Assembly: GCA_949775045.1 (NCBI GenBank)
Contig: OX459105.1
Span: 3,524,556-3,588,555, forward strand
DNA: 64,000 nt
Reading direction: 5' to 3'
DNA from: Metridium senile
Taxonomy: Eukaryota > Cnidaria > Anthozoa > Actiniaria > Metridiidae
Part shown: positions 47,020 to 58,162 of the stretch, piece after piece
Numbering within the stretch: position 1 is the first letter of the stretch
How the letters are laid out: the number at the start of each line of letters is the position of its first letter
Program-made: the position numbers and the translations under genes
The notes under the pieces: model-generated
Seen by the model: only the letters and a program-made list of their open reading frames with translations
What the model was told of the DNA's origin: nothing
Databases searched by the model: none

Positions 47020-50000
47020 TTATTTCAATTTTGAAATTTTTGATATTATTTCCGAAGTATTTAAGTATGCGTCTTCCTCTTCTAAGATTTGCTTCAAACT
47101 ATTTTTTAATTTGGACTTGAATAGGTTTTTGCTTGATTGACGTATGTTCTCAGGGACTGCATTCCAGATTCTACTTCCGGTGGAGGAGAACGATTTGTTA
47201 AATTTGGATGTTCTGCCACGTTGAATAAAAAGATTTCCTGAATTAGCAGCTCTAGTATGATAATTATGTACAGATGTTACATGAGTGAATAAATTTATAA
47301 TATTCGGGGGGGCAATATTTTTATACACGTCGTGCATCAGCACTGAGATAGTATGAAAGTAAAACATATCTAGTGGGAGGATATCAGAAGCCACAAATAA
47401 AGGGATTGCGTGTTCACGGTTTGTAGCAAAGTGCATAAGTCTTAGGGCGCGTTTTTGAAGAATCAAGATTTTATTTAGGTTTGATTTAGTAGTTTGGCCC
47501 CAAACAGATAGCCCATAAGAGATATATGGGTGGACTAAGGATTGATAAATAGTACGTAGGGTTGAATATGGAACATAATGCCGCAATCTAGAGATAATGC
47601 CGATGGTTTTACTTATTTTCAAAGTTATGTAATTTATATGGTAGTTCCAAGATAAGTTTCGATCAATTACGAGACCTAGGTATTTAACGTAGTCTTTCTT
47701 CTCCAGAGGTGTCAGTTTCCGGGTATTGGTATCAAGTACATTTATAATTGGATTAAAGTCACACTTTTTTTGGTATGGAGCAAAAATAATATAATTTGAT
47801 TTCTTAATATTTAATGTTAATTTGTTAGCTAGCAGCCAGTCGCAAATATTAGCTAGTTCCTTATTTACAGTTCTTTCGAGAGATCGCAAGTTTGTATCTG
47901 AATATAGTAAGTTTGTATCGTCTGCAAATAGGAAGAAGCGGAATTTATCACTGGAATTTTGGATGTCATTTATATAAAGTAGAAAAAGTAAAGGTCCTAG
48001 GACAGATCCTTGTGGTACACCGTATAGTGTTTGTTCTTTATCAGATATACTTGATTTAATTTGGGTTGTTTGCTTTCTCTCAAATAAATAGGAGGCAAAC
48101 CAATTATTAGTTATCCCTCGAATTCCATAATGTTCTAGTTTAGATAGTAATATTTTGTGATTGACTGTATCAAAAGCTTTTTGTAGATCAATAAATATCC
48201 CGCAGGAGAACATTTTTTTATCCATATTCACTTGGATTTCACTTATCAAATCTAGTAATGCGTGTTGTGTTGAATGCTTTTCGCGAAATCCATACTGTGA
48301 AGGGTGGAGGATATTATTTAACTCTATGTAATTTTTAAGTCGGTTGTAAACTAGTTTCTCAAAAATACGATTTATGTTAGAGAGTAGAGAAATTGGGCGA
48401 TAATTTCCAGGATCTTCTTCATCTCCGTCTTTATAGATGGGAACAATCTTAGAATATTTTAACTTAGAAGGATATATTGCAGTCTTTATTGATAGGTTCA
48501 TTATATCTGCAAGTGGCTTTGATAAAATCGATTTTGCACATTTAAATATGGCAACTGGAAATGAATACAAGCCATAGGCTTTGTTAGTCAGGAGGGAAGT
48601 AATTTCTAATTCTATCTCGAGTGTAGAAACGGGAATAAAGAAAAATGAGTTGAGAGGGCTATTATTGTCCAGATATTCATAGTATGGTGCTTTGGAATTG
48701 GGCAGGCTAGATGCTAGTTTGTGTCCCACAGTCGCAAAGTGTTTATTCATTGTGTCAGATATCTTTTTAGGATCTTTAGTTGTGCTTCTGTTATTTTGTT
48801 TGATAGCATTAATAGATAGTTTTTTATTCTTCTTGTTAGATATAAGGCTATTTATTCCTTGCCATGTTTTTTTCATATTGCTAATATTAAATTCAAAGTA
48901 GTTATGATAATAAAGTTTTTTACTTAATCTTGTAAGCTTAGATATTTTATTACGGTAAATGTTATACTTTTTTCTATCTCCACCAAGGTAGAGTTTGTTT
49001 TTTATTCTAATTGATTTACGCAACCCCTTGGTTATCCATGGCTTCGATAGTTGTTTCTTTTTACGTTTCGAAATCGTTTTGACAGGTGCATGTTTGTTAA
49101 TTGCCTTATTAACTTTATTATAAAAAGAGGAGAATAATTGATTAACATCCTGATGTACGTCGCAGTTAATCTGATTATCTAAATTGATATCGTGAAGATC
49201 CTCTATGAATGCAGTCTCTGAGAATTTTGAAAAGTCTCGTAGTTTTTGTTTTCCATTGCATGTAAATTCCTTCTTTCTCGAGGATAAAATACAAAATTGT
49301 GTAAAATGATCACTTATGTCCGATACAATATTGCCACTAACAAGTGGTTGCTCAATCAAATTGAAAAATATATTGTCAATAAGTGTAGCTGACTTATTAT
49401 GAACTCTTGTTGGTTTATCAATGGATGGCATAAATCCGTAACTTTGTAATGCAAGAAGAAAATTTTGTGCATACCTGCATGACTCGGATTTAAGAAGATT
49501 TATATTGAAATCCCCTAGGATATAGATCGGTTTGTTTGATGCACTATACTTTTCCAATGTAGATTCAATATATTTTAAAAATGAGTCTGGAGAATTATGT
49601 TGCCGGTAGACAACTCCACATATAATATTTGATTTTTTGCTAAATTCAATTTCGATCCATAGCGACTGGAAAGCCTCATTAGATGTTGTTTCAATAACTT
49701 TGTATTTCAGGGCATCATCAATATACATTCCAACTCCTCCTACTGACAGAGGTGTTGAAGCATATTCAAATCTATATCCCGGAATAGATGGATTAAAATC
49801 AAGTAATTTTTTGCTAGTTATTCTAGATTCAGTTATACCGATTATGCTAAACTTATAGTCTAATTCATTTAGTAAATGATTTTGAAAGTTATCGATGTTG
49901 TGCCTAAGGCTTCTAATATTACTATGTAGAAAAGAGATATTCGTATCAGATATTGAATTTTTAAGAGTAGAGAAACTATGCGGAGAATAGTAATTAGCTT

Positions 50001-50193
50001 TGACTTGTTTGTATTCAATATTGCTATCAGGATTTATATTAGCATTTGTGTTAAGGTTGAATATATCTAAGTCATATATGCTAGTTAATTTGTTCAAGTA
50101 TTTCTTATTTGGTAAGTTGCTTTCTGAACTAGAATTAAATTGACCATGTGCTGAAATTATGTCATGGTCATAGTAAGGCAGTTCTTTAAGCAA
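47020..50193 (-). CDS. LINE ORF2: apurinic-like endonuclease and reverse transcriptase
   Basis: The product is 1057 residues. The endonuclease domain (about 85-300) keeps HSNIRSL near 90, GITES at 119-123, ILGDFN at 225-230, a TLIDNIFFN segment and the catalytic SDH at 294-296. The reverse transcriptase (about 555-830) has PIYKDGD, NYRPISLLS, FIDLQKAFDTVNH, GVPQGSVLGPLLFLLYINDI and the catalytic FADD at about 756-759. No RNase H domain is evident. The protein would nick target DNA and prime reverse transcription there. All key residues are present and there is no stop, so the copy may be competent or very recently inserted. Confidence 0.93.
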   Translation of the reverse strand: MLKELPYYDHDIISAHGQFNSSSESNLPNKKYLNKLTSIYDLDIFNLNTNANINPDSNIEYKQVKANYYSPHSFSTLKNSISDTNISFLHSNIRSLRHNIDNFQNHLLNELDYKFSIIGITESRITSKKLLDFNPSIPGYRFEYASTPLSVGGVGMYIDDALKYKVIETTSNEAFQSLWIEIEFSKKSNIICGVVYRQHNSPDSFLKYIESTLEKYSASNKPIYILGDFNINLLKSESCRYAQNFLLALQSYGFMPSIDKPTRVHNKSATLIDNIFFNLIEQPLVSGNIVSDISDHFTQFCILSSRKKEFTCNGKQKLRDFSKFSETAFIEDLHDINLDNQINCDVHQDVNQLFSSFYNKVNKAINKHAPVKTISKRKKKQLSKPWITKGLRKSIRIKNKLYLGGDRKKYNIYRNKISKLTRLSKKLYYHNYFEFNISNMKKTWQGINSLISNKKNKKLSINAIKQNNRSTTKDPKKISDTMNKHFATVGHKLASSLPNSKAPYYEYLDNNSPLNSFFFIPVSTLEIELEITSLLTNKAYGLYSFPVAIFKCAKSILSKPLADIMNLSIKTAIYPSKLKYSKIVPIYKDGDEEDPGNYRPISLLSNINRIFEKLVYNRLKNYIELNNILHPSQYGFREKHSTQHALLDLISEIQVNMDKKMFSCGIFIDLQKAFDTVNHKILLSKLEHYGIRGITNNWFASYLFERKQTTQIKSSISDKEQTLYGVPQGSVLGPLLFLLYINDIQNSSDKFRFFLFADDTNLLYSDTNLRSLERTVNKELANICDWLLANKLTLNIKKSNYIIFAPYQKKCDFNPIINVLDTNTRKLTPLEKKDYVKYLGLVIDRNLSWNYHINYITLKISKTIGIISRLRHYVPYSTLRTIYQSLVHPYISYGLSVWGQTTKSNLNKILILQKRALRLMHFATNREHAIPLFVASDILPLDMFYFHTISVLMHDVYKNIAPPNIINLFTHVTSVHNYHTRAANSGNLFIQRGRTSKFNKSFSSTGSRIWNAVPENIRQSSKNLFKSKLKNSLKQILEEEDAYLNTSEIISKISKLK

Positions 50194-50262
50194 ATTATCA
50201 GTGAATTGTCAAGTTGATGATTAGAAATATATATATAGCTACTATATTTATACAAGTGTCAC

Positions 50263-51126
50263 TTATCTATTTTGATTTCTCGTTCTTGGTCTTCCTCTTG
50301 TCGATTGTGTTGGTGGGTATGACATTGCCGCTGTTTGATGAAACTCAGGCTGTAGTGTTGGGTCTGTACCGCATTCTAGATTGCTTAATACATCGATACT
50401 TGTTACACGTATCACCTTTGACTCTGTAGAGGCTTTAAGCAGCACAGAGGAGTTCTTTGTCCAGCAAAAACTGTAGTTATGTTCTTTTTGGAACTCCTTG
50501 GCCTTTGCAAACAATTTTTGAGTGCGGGGGGTTAGATGGTCATAGATTCCGATCTTTCCGTTCAATGCAGTTTCAGCGCCAATGTTGTCTAGGTCTATCT
50601 TGGTTATTTCATTTCTTTGGCTCATGACTGATTCTTTGGCCATTCTCCTGGTGAATTTACATATGATCGGTGGAGGGAAGTTTGAATTTCGGCTCGGTAC
50701 TCTATGGGCGATATCGATATCGTACTCGGCCACATTTGCGCCTAACTCATTAAATAACTTTAAGCAAAACTCAACTGTATCTTTTGCTGGCTCATAGCGG
50801 TTGTTTTGCTTGATCCCAACGATTTTAATGTTATACTGGTAGCTGTAATTCAATGCATCTTCTATGGCTTCGTCGATCTTGTACACGCTATCTTCTAGCG
50901 CTGAAAGCCTAGATGCCATGTTTAGAACTTCGGTTTCCATCCTCTCCTTAAAAGACTTAAAGCTGTCGTAGTCGTCGGAAAGGTATTGGACACTTCTCTC
51001 GATATCTTTGTCGGCATCAATGTTGGCCAGTTGACTTTGTATCTGTTCAAGTTCCTTTCCGAAGCCAGCGACTTGAGACTTTAATTCGTCGTTTTCTTTA
51101 CGGAGTTTTGTAATATCTTTAGACAT
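50263..51126 (-). CDS. LINE ORF1: coiled-coil RNA-binding protein
   Basis: The product is 287 residues. The N-terminal 80 or so residues are heptad-like and charged (ITKLRKENDELKSQVAGFGK), a coiled coil for multimerisation. A central RRM-like part contains IKIVGIKQNN and later DIDIAHRVPS with PPIICKFTRR, strings typical of LINE ORF1 nucleic-acid chaperones. A C-terminal segment contains FAKAKEFQKEHNYSFCW. It probably coats LINE RNA. It is upstream of ORF2 on the same strand and intact. Confidence 0.85.
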   Translation of the reverse strand: MSKDITKLRKENDELKSQVAGFGKELEQIQSQLANIDADKDIERSVQYLSDDYDSFKSFKERMETEVLNMASRLSALEDSVYKIDEAIEDALNYSYQYNIKIVGIKQNNRYEPAKDTVEFCLKLFNELGANVAEYDIDIAHRVPSRNSNFPPPIICKFTRRMAKESVMSQRNEITKIDLDNIGAETALNGKIGIYDHLTPRTQKLFAKAKEFQKEHNYSFCWTKNSSVLLKASTESKVIRVTSIDVLSNLECGTDPTLQPEFHQTAAMSYPPTQSTRGRPRTRNQNR

Positions 51127-51489
51127 TTCGTGTTAAGGTTTGTAGAGAAATATATTTTCGGTTAAGTTAAGTGAAGTTAAGTGAAAGTTTGCTGTAAATT
51201 TCAGAGCTCAAACTTGGACGTCCGTTCCGCTCGACGGACAATCAATCAAAAGTGATGAAATACCAAGTATTTTATGGCCTTGAAAATCTGGAAATACTGT
51301 GAGTAATATATTGTTATACTGTAAATACACAGTGTACAGAATTAAGTCCATTGAACATTGCATTTACTTGCTAATAATCGAAAATTTCGTTAACGATGGC
51401 GATAAGCTTGAAAATCACGAAGAGCAGTCAACACTTTTCATATATAGCTATTATGATATCGATGATGATAATAATGACTTGAATTGTTG

Positions 51490-51631
51490 CGCTCCAAATG
51501 GTCATGTGACTTTAATATAATGTTATTATGACGCACATGACCAATTCTAACGCCCCAAAAGGTCACGTGAGTTAATTAACCGGAATTCAAAACGGTGGTG
51601 CTAACAGTTCAATAATTTCGGTAGTATTAAT
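51490..51631. repeat. Truncated copy of MITE family M1 in intron 3 of receptor B
   Basis: gcgctccaaatggtcatgtg through gtgctaacagttcaataatt matches the right part of the element at 4085-4346. It ends 17 bases before the exon 4 acceptor. The paralogous intron in copy A is only 83 bp and lacks it. Confidence 0.75.
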
Positions 51632-51648
51632 GATAGTTTTCATTTCAG

Positions 51649-52966
51649 GAACCTGACAATGAACCCTCTTCGCCAATTCACTGGTAATCTTGACGGCCTT
51701 TTCCCGTCCCTTACCCTCCTCGATGTCACTGGCGTGGTCAACTGGAAACCAGAGAAACAATTCCTTACCAGTCTTCCAAAGCTCACTCAAGTAAATGGAT
51801 TGACAGTGTCTCGGTATTGCAAAAATTGTTCCTTCTATGCCCACGAAGCCATTAACGCCACATCGACACTAGTCGTCCATGGCAACTGCTATATATTTTA
51901 TTTCAACCTTAATAAGATATATGGAATTGCTAATATAGTGAACGGGACATCTTTTAGTTTTACTTGTGAAAATATTCGCACATGCGGCGGTTATTCAAGA
52001 GGTTATCATATAGTTAATATCTGTTTGGAGGACGCTTTGCATATTTTGAAATTACAAGCAATAATTGGCTCTTTTGGGATAGTCCTCAACCTTGTCGTAC
52101 TACTCAATATTCTATCTTCGAAATCCCTTCGCCGTCTTGTTTCAATGATGTTTGTATGGAACATGAGTTTCAGTGACTTTCTTCTAGGGATTTATGCAGT
52201 TTCGATCACAATTTACTTGAATGTTTATTCATTCCAATACACACATAACAAAGCTGTAGAGAATAATTGGAAAATTGGATTCTTGTGGATGTTGGGAGAA
52301 ACCGGATCGGTCATCACTTCGTTTCTGTTAACTCTCGAAAGATACTTTGTGATTGTGTACTCTATCAATCCTGATATTAGAATAAGTCGTAGGTTTGCAT
52401 ACTTATTGATAATGACATGCTGGTTTGTTGCGCTATTTTTCACAGCATACACTTTTTATCACAAGATGTACACAACATTTCTTTGTGTACCAATAAGGCT
52501 AAAGTATAATGGAACACGTGATTTTATATTCACTCTAGTAATCGGATGTATAGCCTTAATCCTCTACATATTGTCTTTTATTCTGTACATTCATATTTAC
52601 TTCGCAGCGAAAAAAACCGCGCAAGATGCCGGAATAGAGCGAGAATCTAAAACCGCTAAGCGAATTGCCATGCTAGTTTTTAGTAACATTTTCTTTTCTT
52701 TCTTTCCTATTATATTAATAGGTGCTTTTGCAATAGGTACTCCTCAGTTCATGACGACAAGTGTTGAAGTGATTACGTCATTGTGCTTGAGCTTAAACTC
52801 TTGTTTGAATCCGATAGTGCATGCTTTTCGTAATGACCGCTTTAAGAACGCTCTTAAAGAAAACGTACGGAAATTGCGAGGAACGAACGTGTCGTGTTTG
52901 GTGCCCGGGAATTTACGCTTTTGTTCTTCAAGAATTGATATAAATAAAGTAGATCCACAATCGTAG
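51649..52966 (+). CDS. LRR receptor B, exon 4: last LRRs, hinge and seven-transmembrane domain (LGR-like GPCR)
   Basis: Acceptor gttttcatttcag. The frame is unbroken to the stop at 52964. The architecture equals copy A: MNPLRQFTGN and LDVTGVVNWK repeat and cap, a Cys-containing hinge with NAT and NGT sequons, then NMSFSDFLLGIY (TM2), GETGSVITSF with LLTLERYFVI (TM3), ESKTAKRIAMLVFSN (TM6) and SCLNPIVHAF (TM7; Tyr of NPxxY replaced by His). Unlike copy A it keeps a cysteine in extracellular loop 2 (FLCVPI), but the TM3 partner is missing. The frame shows no decay despite the LINE in exon 3, which suggests either a recent insertion or continued use through exon skipping. Without exon 3 the protein would be about 543 residues from the 45298 ATG. 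Confidence 0.88.
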
Positions 52967-52989
52967 ATGATTGTTTGGACGGTCGATTT

Positions 52990-53640
52990 ATTTGTTGGTT
53001 CATTGGTATGTTGATATGGTGGTTGGATATTTGGTTGGTTGATTGATTGGTTATTGGGTTGATTGTTGTTTTTTGTTGGTTGGTTGTTTCTTCGGTTTGG
53101 TTTGTTGGTTGGTTCATTGCACGGTTGATGTTTTGGTTATTTGATTGGTATTTGAGTTGATAGTTGGGTTTGTTGGCTTGTTGTTTCTTGGGTTGGTTGG
53201 TTGGTTGCATGGTTGCATTTTTGGTCAGTCAATTTATTTGTTGGTTGGTTGGTTTATCGTTTGGTGCGTTGGTGTGTTGATTGGTACGTTGGTTGGTTAT
53301 TGGTTGGTTGATTGATTGCATAGTTCGGTTGGTTGGTTGGTTGGTTAAATAGTCGACTTTGTTGGTTGGTTGATTGGTTATTGGGTTGATTGTTGTGCTT
53401 GTTGGTTAGTTAGTTGGTTGGTTGTTTATTGTGTTGGGTTGGGTTGGTAAATTGGTTGATTGCATGATTGATTTTTTGGTTAGTTGGTTGGTATTTGAGT
53501 TGATAGTTGGGTTGGTTGGCTTGTTGTTTCTTGGGATGGTTGGTTGGTTGTTTTGTTGCATGATTGCATGTTTGGTAGGTTGATTAGTTGGTTGGTTGAG
53601 AGGGTTGGTTTGCTGCATGATTCATTGGCAATTCGTGTAA
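52990..53640. repeat. GGTT minisatellite after the receptor B stop codon
   Basis: Hundreds of bases of ggttggtt, gttgattggtt and ttgggttgg units occur in the same place as the shorter array behind receptor A. A higher-order repeat of about 370 bp is visible, with two blocks starting ggttattgggttgattgttg. The array lies in the presumed 3' untranslated region. Confidence 0.88.
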
Positions 53641-55849
53641 TACAGTGAGTTCAGTTGCGTACAAATTCATAAAAATTCCTTGATAAACTGGGAGATGTAG
53701 AGTCGCCATGTTTGTATTTCTTTGAGAAGCTATTGAAACAATTGGTATGAAATAAATTTATAGAGAAATATTATAAAAAAACGTGATACTAACTTATGTT
53801 ACGGTCGCTTGTCTATTGAAATTCATGTAGATGTAGATGTAGCCTGTACTTGTTTTAGTTATAGTTCTCATTGTAAGATAATTGATAGCGGTTTTCAATA
53901 ACTTAAAACTTAAAGAAAATAATAAATTATACTGAAATAATTTACTCACCCGTTCACTCATTTAGTCATTTATGTATCAATCATTCTTTTTAAACTATCT
54001 TGAACAAAAAGCAGTGCGCCATGCAGCGTGATGCGCAGTAGCAAGTGTCTGGAACTACCTAATTGTATTTAATGAAAGGGGTATTCTGTGTTTTGGTGCT
54101 ATATTCCCATTCGTGTTATATTACTGTTTCCAAACACTTTCAAATGTATTCACGAGTTGCGAAGTATCAAAACACAAATGAGCGAGTCTTCGAGCAAAGC
54201 ACCAAGGAAATATTTTTATGTCAGTTCTTTTTCTTGGAAAATTAAATCCAAGCCGAAAGCATCAATTAACTACGAATCTCTTGGTAAATGTCAGTATATA
54301 TAAAAAATGAATAGTTGAACATGGTTTCCCTGAAGATGGGCCAGTCGACCGAAACGTTTTCATGTTTTCTCTTGTTTAGAAACTTTAACAAAACACTCAA
54401 TCTCGATTTTGAAATGTTACTTCAAGTTTGACAGGATTATCACAATAGCTGTTTTAGAATAAGAAACCATTCTAATACTCCGATAAATCAATTTAGTTCA
54501 AAGTGGTTGTCAATTAGCCTCATCCTCAGGTAACTCCTATTACATCCTTTGGGCTTCCTTTGTAACGATTTTATTGGTTTGGAGGAGACTGAGAACATGC
54601 ACCCCTCTGCACCTCTCTGCACCCCTCCCCTCTTGTTGTGTATTTTTGGATCTTCGTTCCCAGACTCCTACAGAGAGATGCTTTCGCAGAAGGCCAGGTT
54701 GACTTGTAAGGAGCAATAGGTGTACTTTCAACTCAGTAAAAATTGAATCGTGTAGGATCTGATTTAAAAAACTTTTCTTCTATGGCAAATTAATGAGGCC
54801 CTGTTAGAGTTTTAGGATTATGGATTATTAGGGTTTTTTAGAGCAGGGATATGGATTATTGACCCAAAAGTTTAAGGAGTATGGATTATTTATGAACTTC
54901 AATCAGGATTATGGAAGGGAAAACCCCCAGCTCGCCGTTCATTCAACCCACATCCGCATGTATGTCGATATTTTTTTTTTCATAAAAACAGTACGTGTCG
55001 AAGGTATTTGAATATATTAAAAGAACAAAATAAACAACGGATTAAGAGTGCAATGTTCATGTGAAACTTCTTTGCACCTTGAATATTGTTTTGTTATTGA
55101 ATTTTAAACGTTTTTTGAGCTGAAGCAGGTTTTGGTGCGCAATTTTTTCCTGTCATGGGAAAATGCTATGCTAACAACTTGAGCTTGTTAGCTTCGCGCT
55201 GATTGGCTAGTTACATTTTCTTGTATCATCTAGATAGTTTTTTCCTTATAATTAATCTACTTTCACAATAACCATAATGCCTTCTGTTTGTGGATGGTAG
55301 CTATTGTAATTAAAATCAACAAATTGTTATTAAAATCAGACACATTTGAATTGCAATATCTATCCCCAAAGAACAGATGGTTATGGTTATATCCTTCATT
55401 ATGGTTATGTGAATGTGAGAATAAAAAAAATTGAATTGAATCAGCTGACGTAAAGCAAGCCGATAATCTCTTCTTCTAATTGTTAATTAATTGATTCGCC
55501 AATTAATTGTATCATGCACGGTCAGCGGCAACCATTTTCGATTTACGAAAAGGCAAAATTACAAAGTAAAATTACTTATTTCAAGTCCAGGCTCACTTCT
55601 TTTAAGAAACGAATCAATAAAAGTTAGTGAGAACATCACGTGTGTCAAGTACAACTGCTACTGATCTTTAAAAAATCACTTTTTTTATATGTGGCTAAAT
55701 GTAATTTCACTTGATTCTATTTAATTCTTATACATACATATACATACTTTATTAGGCTTTTTTACATTAATAATAATCCTTACGTAAATTCTTATTTATG
55801 TAGCTTTTCAATGATCGAATAAACTAATTTGTGGGTATATAAAGTGTTT

Positions 55850-57365
55850 TTTTTTTATTTATAAATACATTTTTATGAGAAACGCGATATTATTCATTCG
55901 TGGAAGTATTCATCAAGGTTAAGTACAATTGAGTGACATTTCTCAAGGATGACACTGTTTTTTTATGAATTTGGTAGCTAGCCTACTGTATGCTCAAGTG
56001 CATCCTCATCGATAATTTGGTCATTCAACTGTGGATAATATATTGATCAAGTGTACTTGAACCGGTTCCAGAAAACAATGAAATTCCAGATGCTTGCACA
56101 ATATATCACTGCTATCTGATATTCATAATCGACTTCACTGGGCTTCGCATGTTTATTGCAATCACTTTGTTTTCAGATTGTGTTTAGCCAAATCGCAGCA
56201 ATTCACTTGCAATCTTCAAACCCTAGTTTTACAATACGACAACTAAACTCCAGGATTCATGAAACAATTAGATATTACATGAAATGGTATTAAGAGCGAG
56301 TCCGTGTGAAAACCATGCAAAATCGAAAAATGTGTCTACAACGGGTATCACCAATTTCTTTCATTTTTGGCTGAGATATGTATTTTAGTGTAAATATTAA
56401 CTGTGTGCAATATAAAACAAAAATATTAAATTCTCTAGCAGATATCGAGGTTTAAGGGAATGTAGTCAGACGAACGATAAAAATTGCTTGAAATTTACAC
56501 CAACTTTACAAATCAATTTCTCTAAAAATATAGCTTTTTTCTTACCTGGAATTCGTACAGACCTACTACAACATATAATAAATACAACGACAGTATCAAA
56601 GTATCAAAAGATTTATTTAAAGAAAATTTTTGCTTATTTACATATCAGGCTATGAAATCTACATTTTGAGTATGCATTCTTCAAAATTCGATATACAAGA
56701 TCCGGCAACTTTTTAAAACGACAAAGTTTGACTTTTATGTACAACTGATAATGGTTAACAAATACAAAGAAAAAAATTTCTGTAAAGTTTTAAGGGTGAA
56801 GAGATACAGTATCACGAATTTCGCGTTTTTACACGTATCCAATTATAAGACTAATGACCATTTGCGACTAAAAAAGACGATAAGTTTTACCTAAAAACAA
56901 CAGCTAATGTAGTAGGGCAATTTAAGAAGTCATAAATGTACAATGTTAAAATATTTTAACTATACGCTGTTTTTTTTTATTATTTTCCGAACGAAATACA
57001 CACAAAAACATGCCGAGTTTGCATCAACGATAAAGCTAAGCTGATCAAATGGTTCAAATTACAACAAAAAGCCTTGAGTTCATTTTAATATGTATAAATA
57101 TTCGAAACTTACATCTTTAAGACAGCAGATTCGTAAAATAAAAGTCGAAAACGTGGAAATTATCCAAATGACAACGACTGCGTAGCCAAGTGTGATTATC
57201 AGTACTAAACAATCAACTTTCATGAACTGGTTCCCGGTATTAACCATTTTAGAGTTAACTTTCAGAAAAGCATGTTATTATGACATAAAAAATGGAATGA
57301 AATAATAGTGATAATAACAATAAAATAAAATAATGCCGGCCCAACAGAGATTGTAAAGTGAGTTA
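55850..57365. other. AT-rich intergenic DNA
   Basis: No gene or structured repeat is supported. It begins where similarity to unit A ends. Confidence 0.4.
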
Positions 57366-57621
57366 GCGATTCTCTTCCGTCAAACAAATTGTCTATTAAA
57401 ATATTTGCATACTAATGTCAGTGAAAACAAATTTTAGCCTAACGATGTATTCTACGGGTATCAGAACGTTAAAACTAAATAAATGTTTATTTCTTGGACC
57501 AACTATTCTATTTGAAATAATATTTTTTACCTAGCTGTTTTTTTTGTTCACATTGTCAGTTGTTTATAGTAATTATCACTAGACTAGACCAATTATGTTT
57601 GATTGACGGAAGAGAATCGCT
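57366..57621. repeat. Inverted-repeat element, about 255 bp
   Basis: gcgattctcttccgtcaa near 57369 pairs with ttgacggaagagaatcgc near 57603. The interior is AT-rich and non-coding. It is probably a MITE. Confidence 0.5.
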
Positions 57622-58162
57622 TCATACGGTCGTTTGGCGGGAATGGCAAGTATTTTAATACTTAAAAATCGATGGTAATCCAGATTCATCTTATTCACTC
57701 TCTAGATATCTCAACGTAAAAAAGAAACGGCTCAATTCAAAGCTCTTCAATACTAGTTGTCAATATATATAGTATTCAATGAAAATTCCTTTAAACGATA
57801 TAATAAACTATTTAGTATTTTCAATTTCACCGAAACTCAGATGGGATCGAAAATGCAACCCTTACTTAGATGTAACAATACCTTGACCAATTTCGCATAA
57901 CATTCCCCATGTTTCGAACATCTCTTGAGAAATACGCTTTGCATGTCCACCTCTGGCAGGCTTTTGTTTAGAATCGTGTGGAGGATGCTTACAGACTCGA
58001 CTGGGACGCCAGCCTAAACCAAAGTGGTCTCTATGCAGCGGACATATTGTCATATCATCTGTATTTTCAGTTTTAAAAACACCAGCTCTTAAAAGACAAA
58101 GTTCCCACTCGTACTTCACATCTTTGGAAGAAGTTTTTAAACAGCCAAGTAGATGGGTGCAG

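Larger units (their letters stand above)
46702..51249 (-). mobile_element. Full-length CR1/L2-type LINE inserted in receptor B exon 3
   Basis: The element is antisense to the receptor. Its 3' end (46702) is a tail of four aattg units and its 5' end lies near 51249. It has a 5' leader of about 120 bp, ORF1, a 69-bp gap, ORF2 and a 3' UTR of about 318 bp. Both ORFs are unbroken. Comparison with the uninterrupted exon at 35210 shows no target duplication longer than about 2 bp. The clade is inferred from domain order and tail style, within the Jockey superfamily (CR1/L2/Crack/Daphne range). Confidence 0.9.
46677..51298 (+). pseudogene. LRR receptor B, exon 3, split by a LINE
   Basis: The left part, 46677-46701, encodes SLAFNKIQ after acceptor cttacttacag. 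The right part, 51250-51298, encodes VMKYQVFYGLENLEI and ends with donor CT|gtgagt. Together they equal the 72-bp exon at 35210-35281, with a 4.55-kb antisense LINE inserted between. The exon cannot be read through. Both splice sites remain intact, and skipping the exon would keep the reading frame and lose exactly one LRR. Confidence 0.9.
45290..55850. repeat. Segmental tandem duplication, unit B
   Basis: This is the second copy of the block at 33640-44600, starting only about 700 bp after it and in the same orientation. Relative to unit A it has gained the LINE at 46702-51249, a MITE in intron 3, about 430 bp near 54800-55230, and a short LINE-like tail near 55735-55800. It lacks both giant palindromes. 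Receptor exons are about 85-90 percent alike at the protein level. Confidence 0.85.

Noticed and set aside
54330..54362. Hammerhead-ribozyme-like core (ctgaagatgggccagtcgac, then cgaaacg), also at 40149
   Set aside because: The bases just inside the CTGAAGA and GAAA boxes do not pair to form stem II, and the 40149 copy has lost the CGAAAC box. Such strings are common in dispersed repeats.
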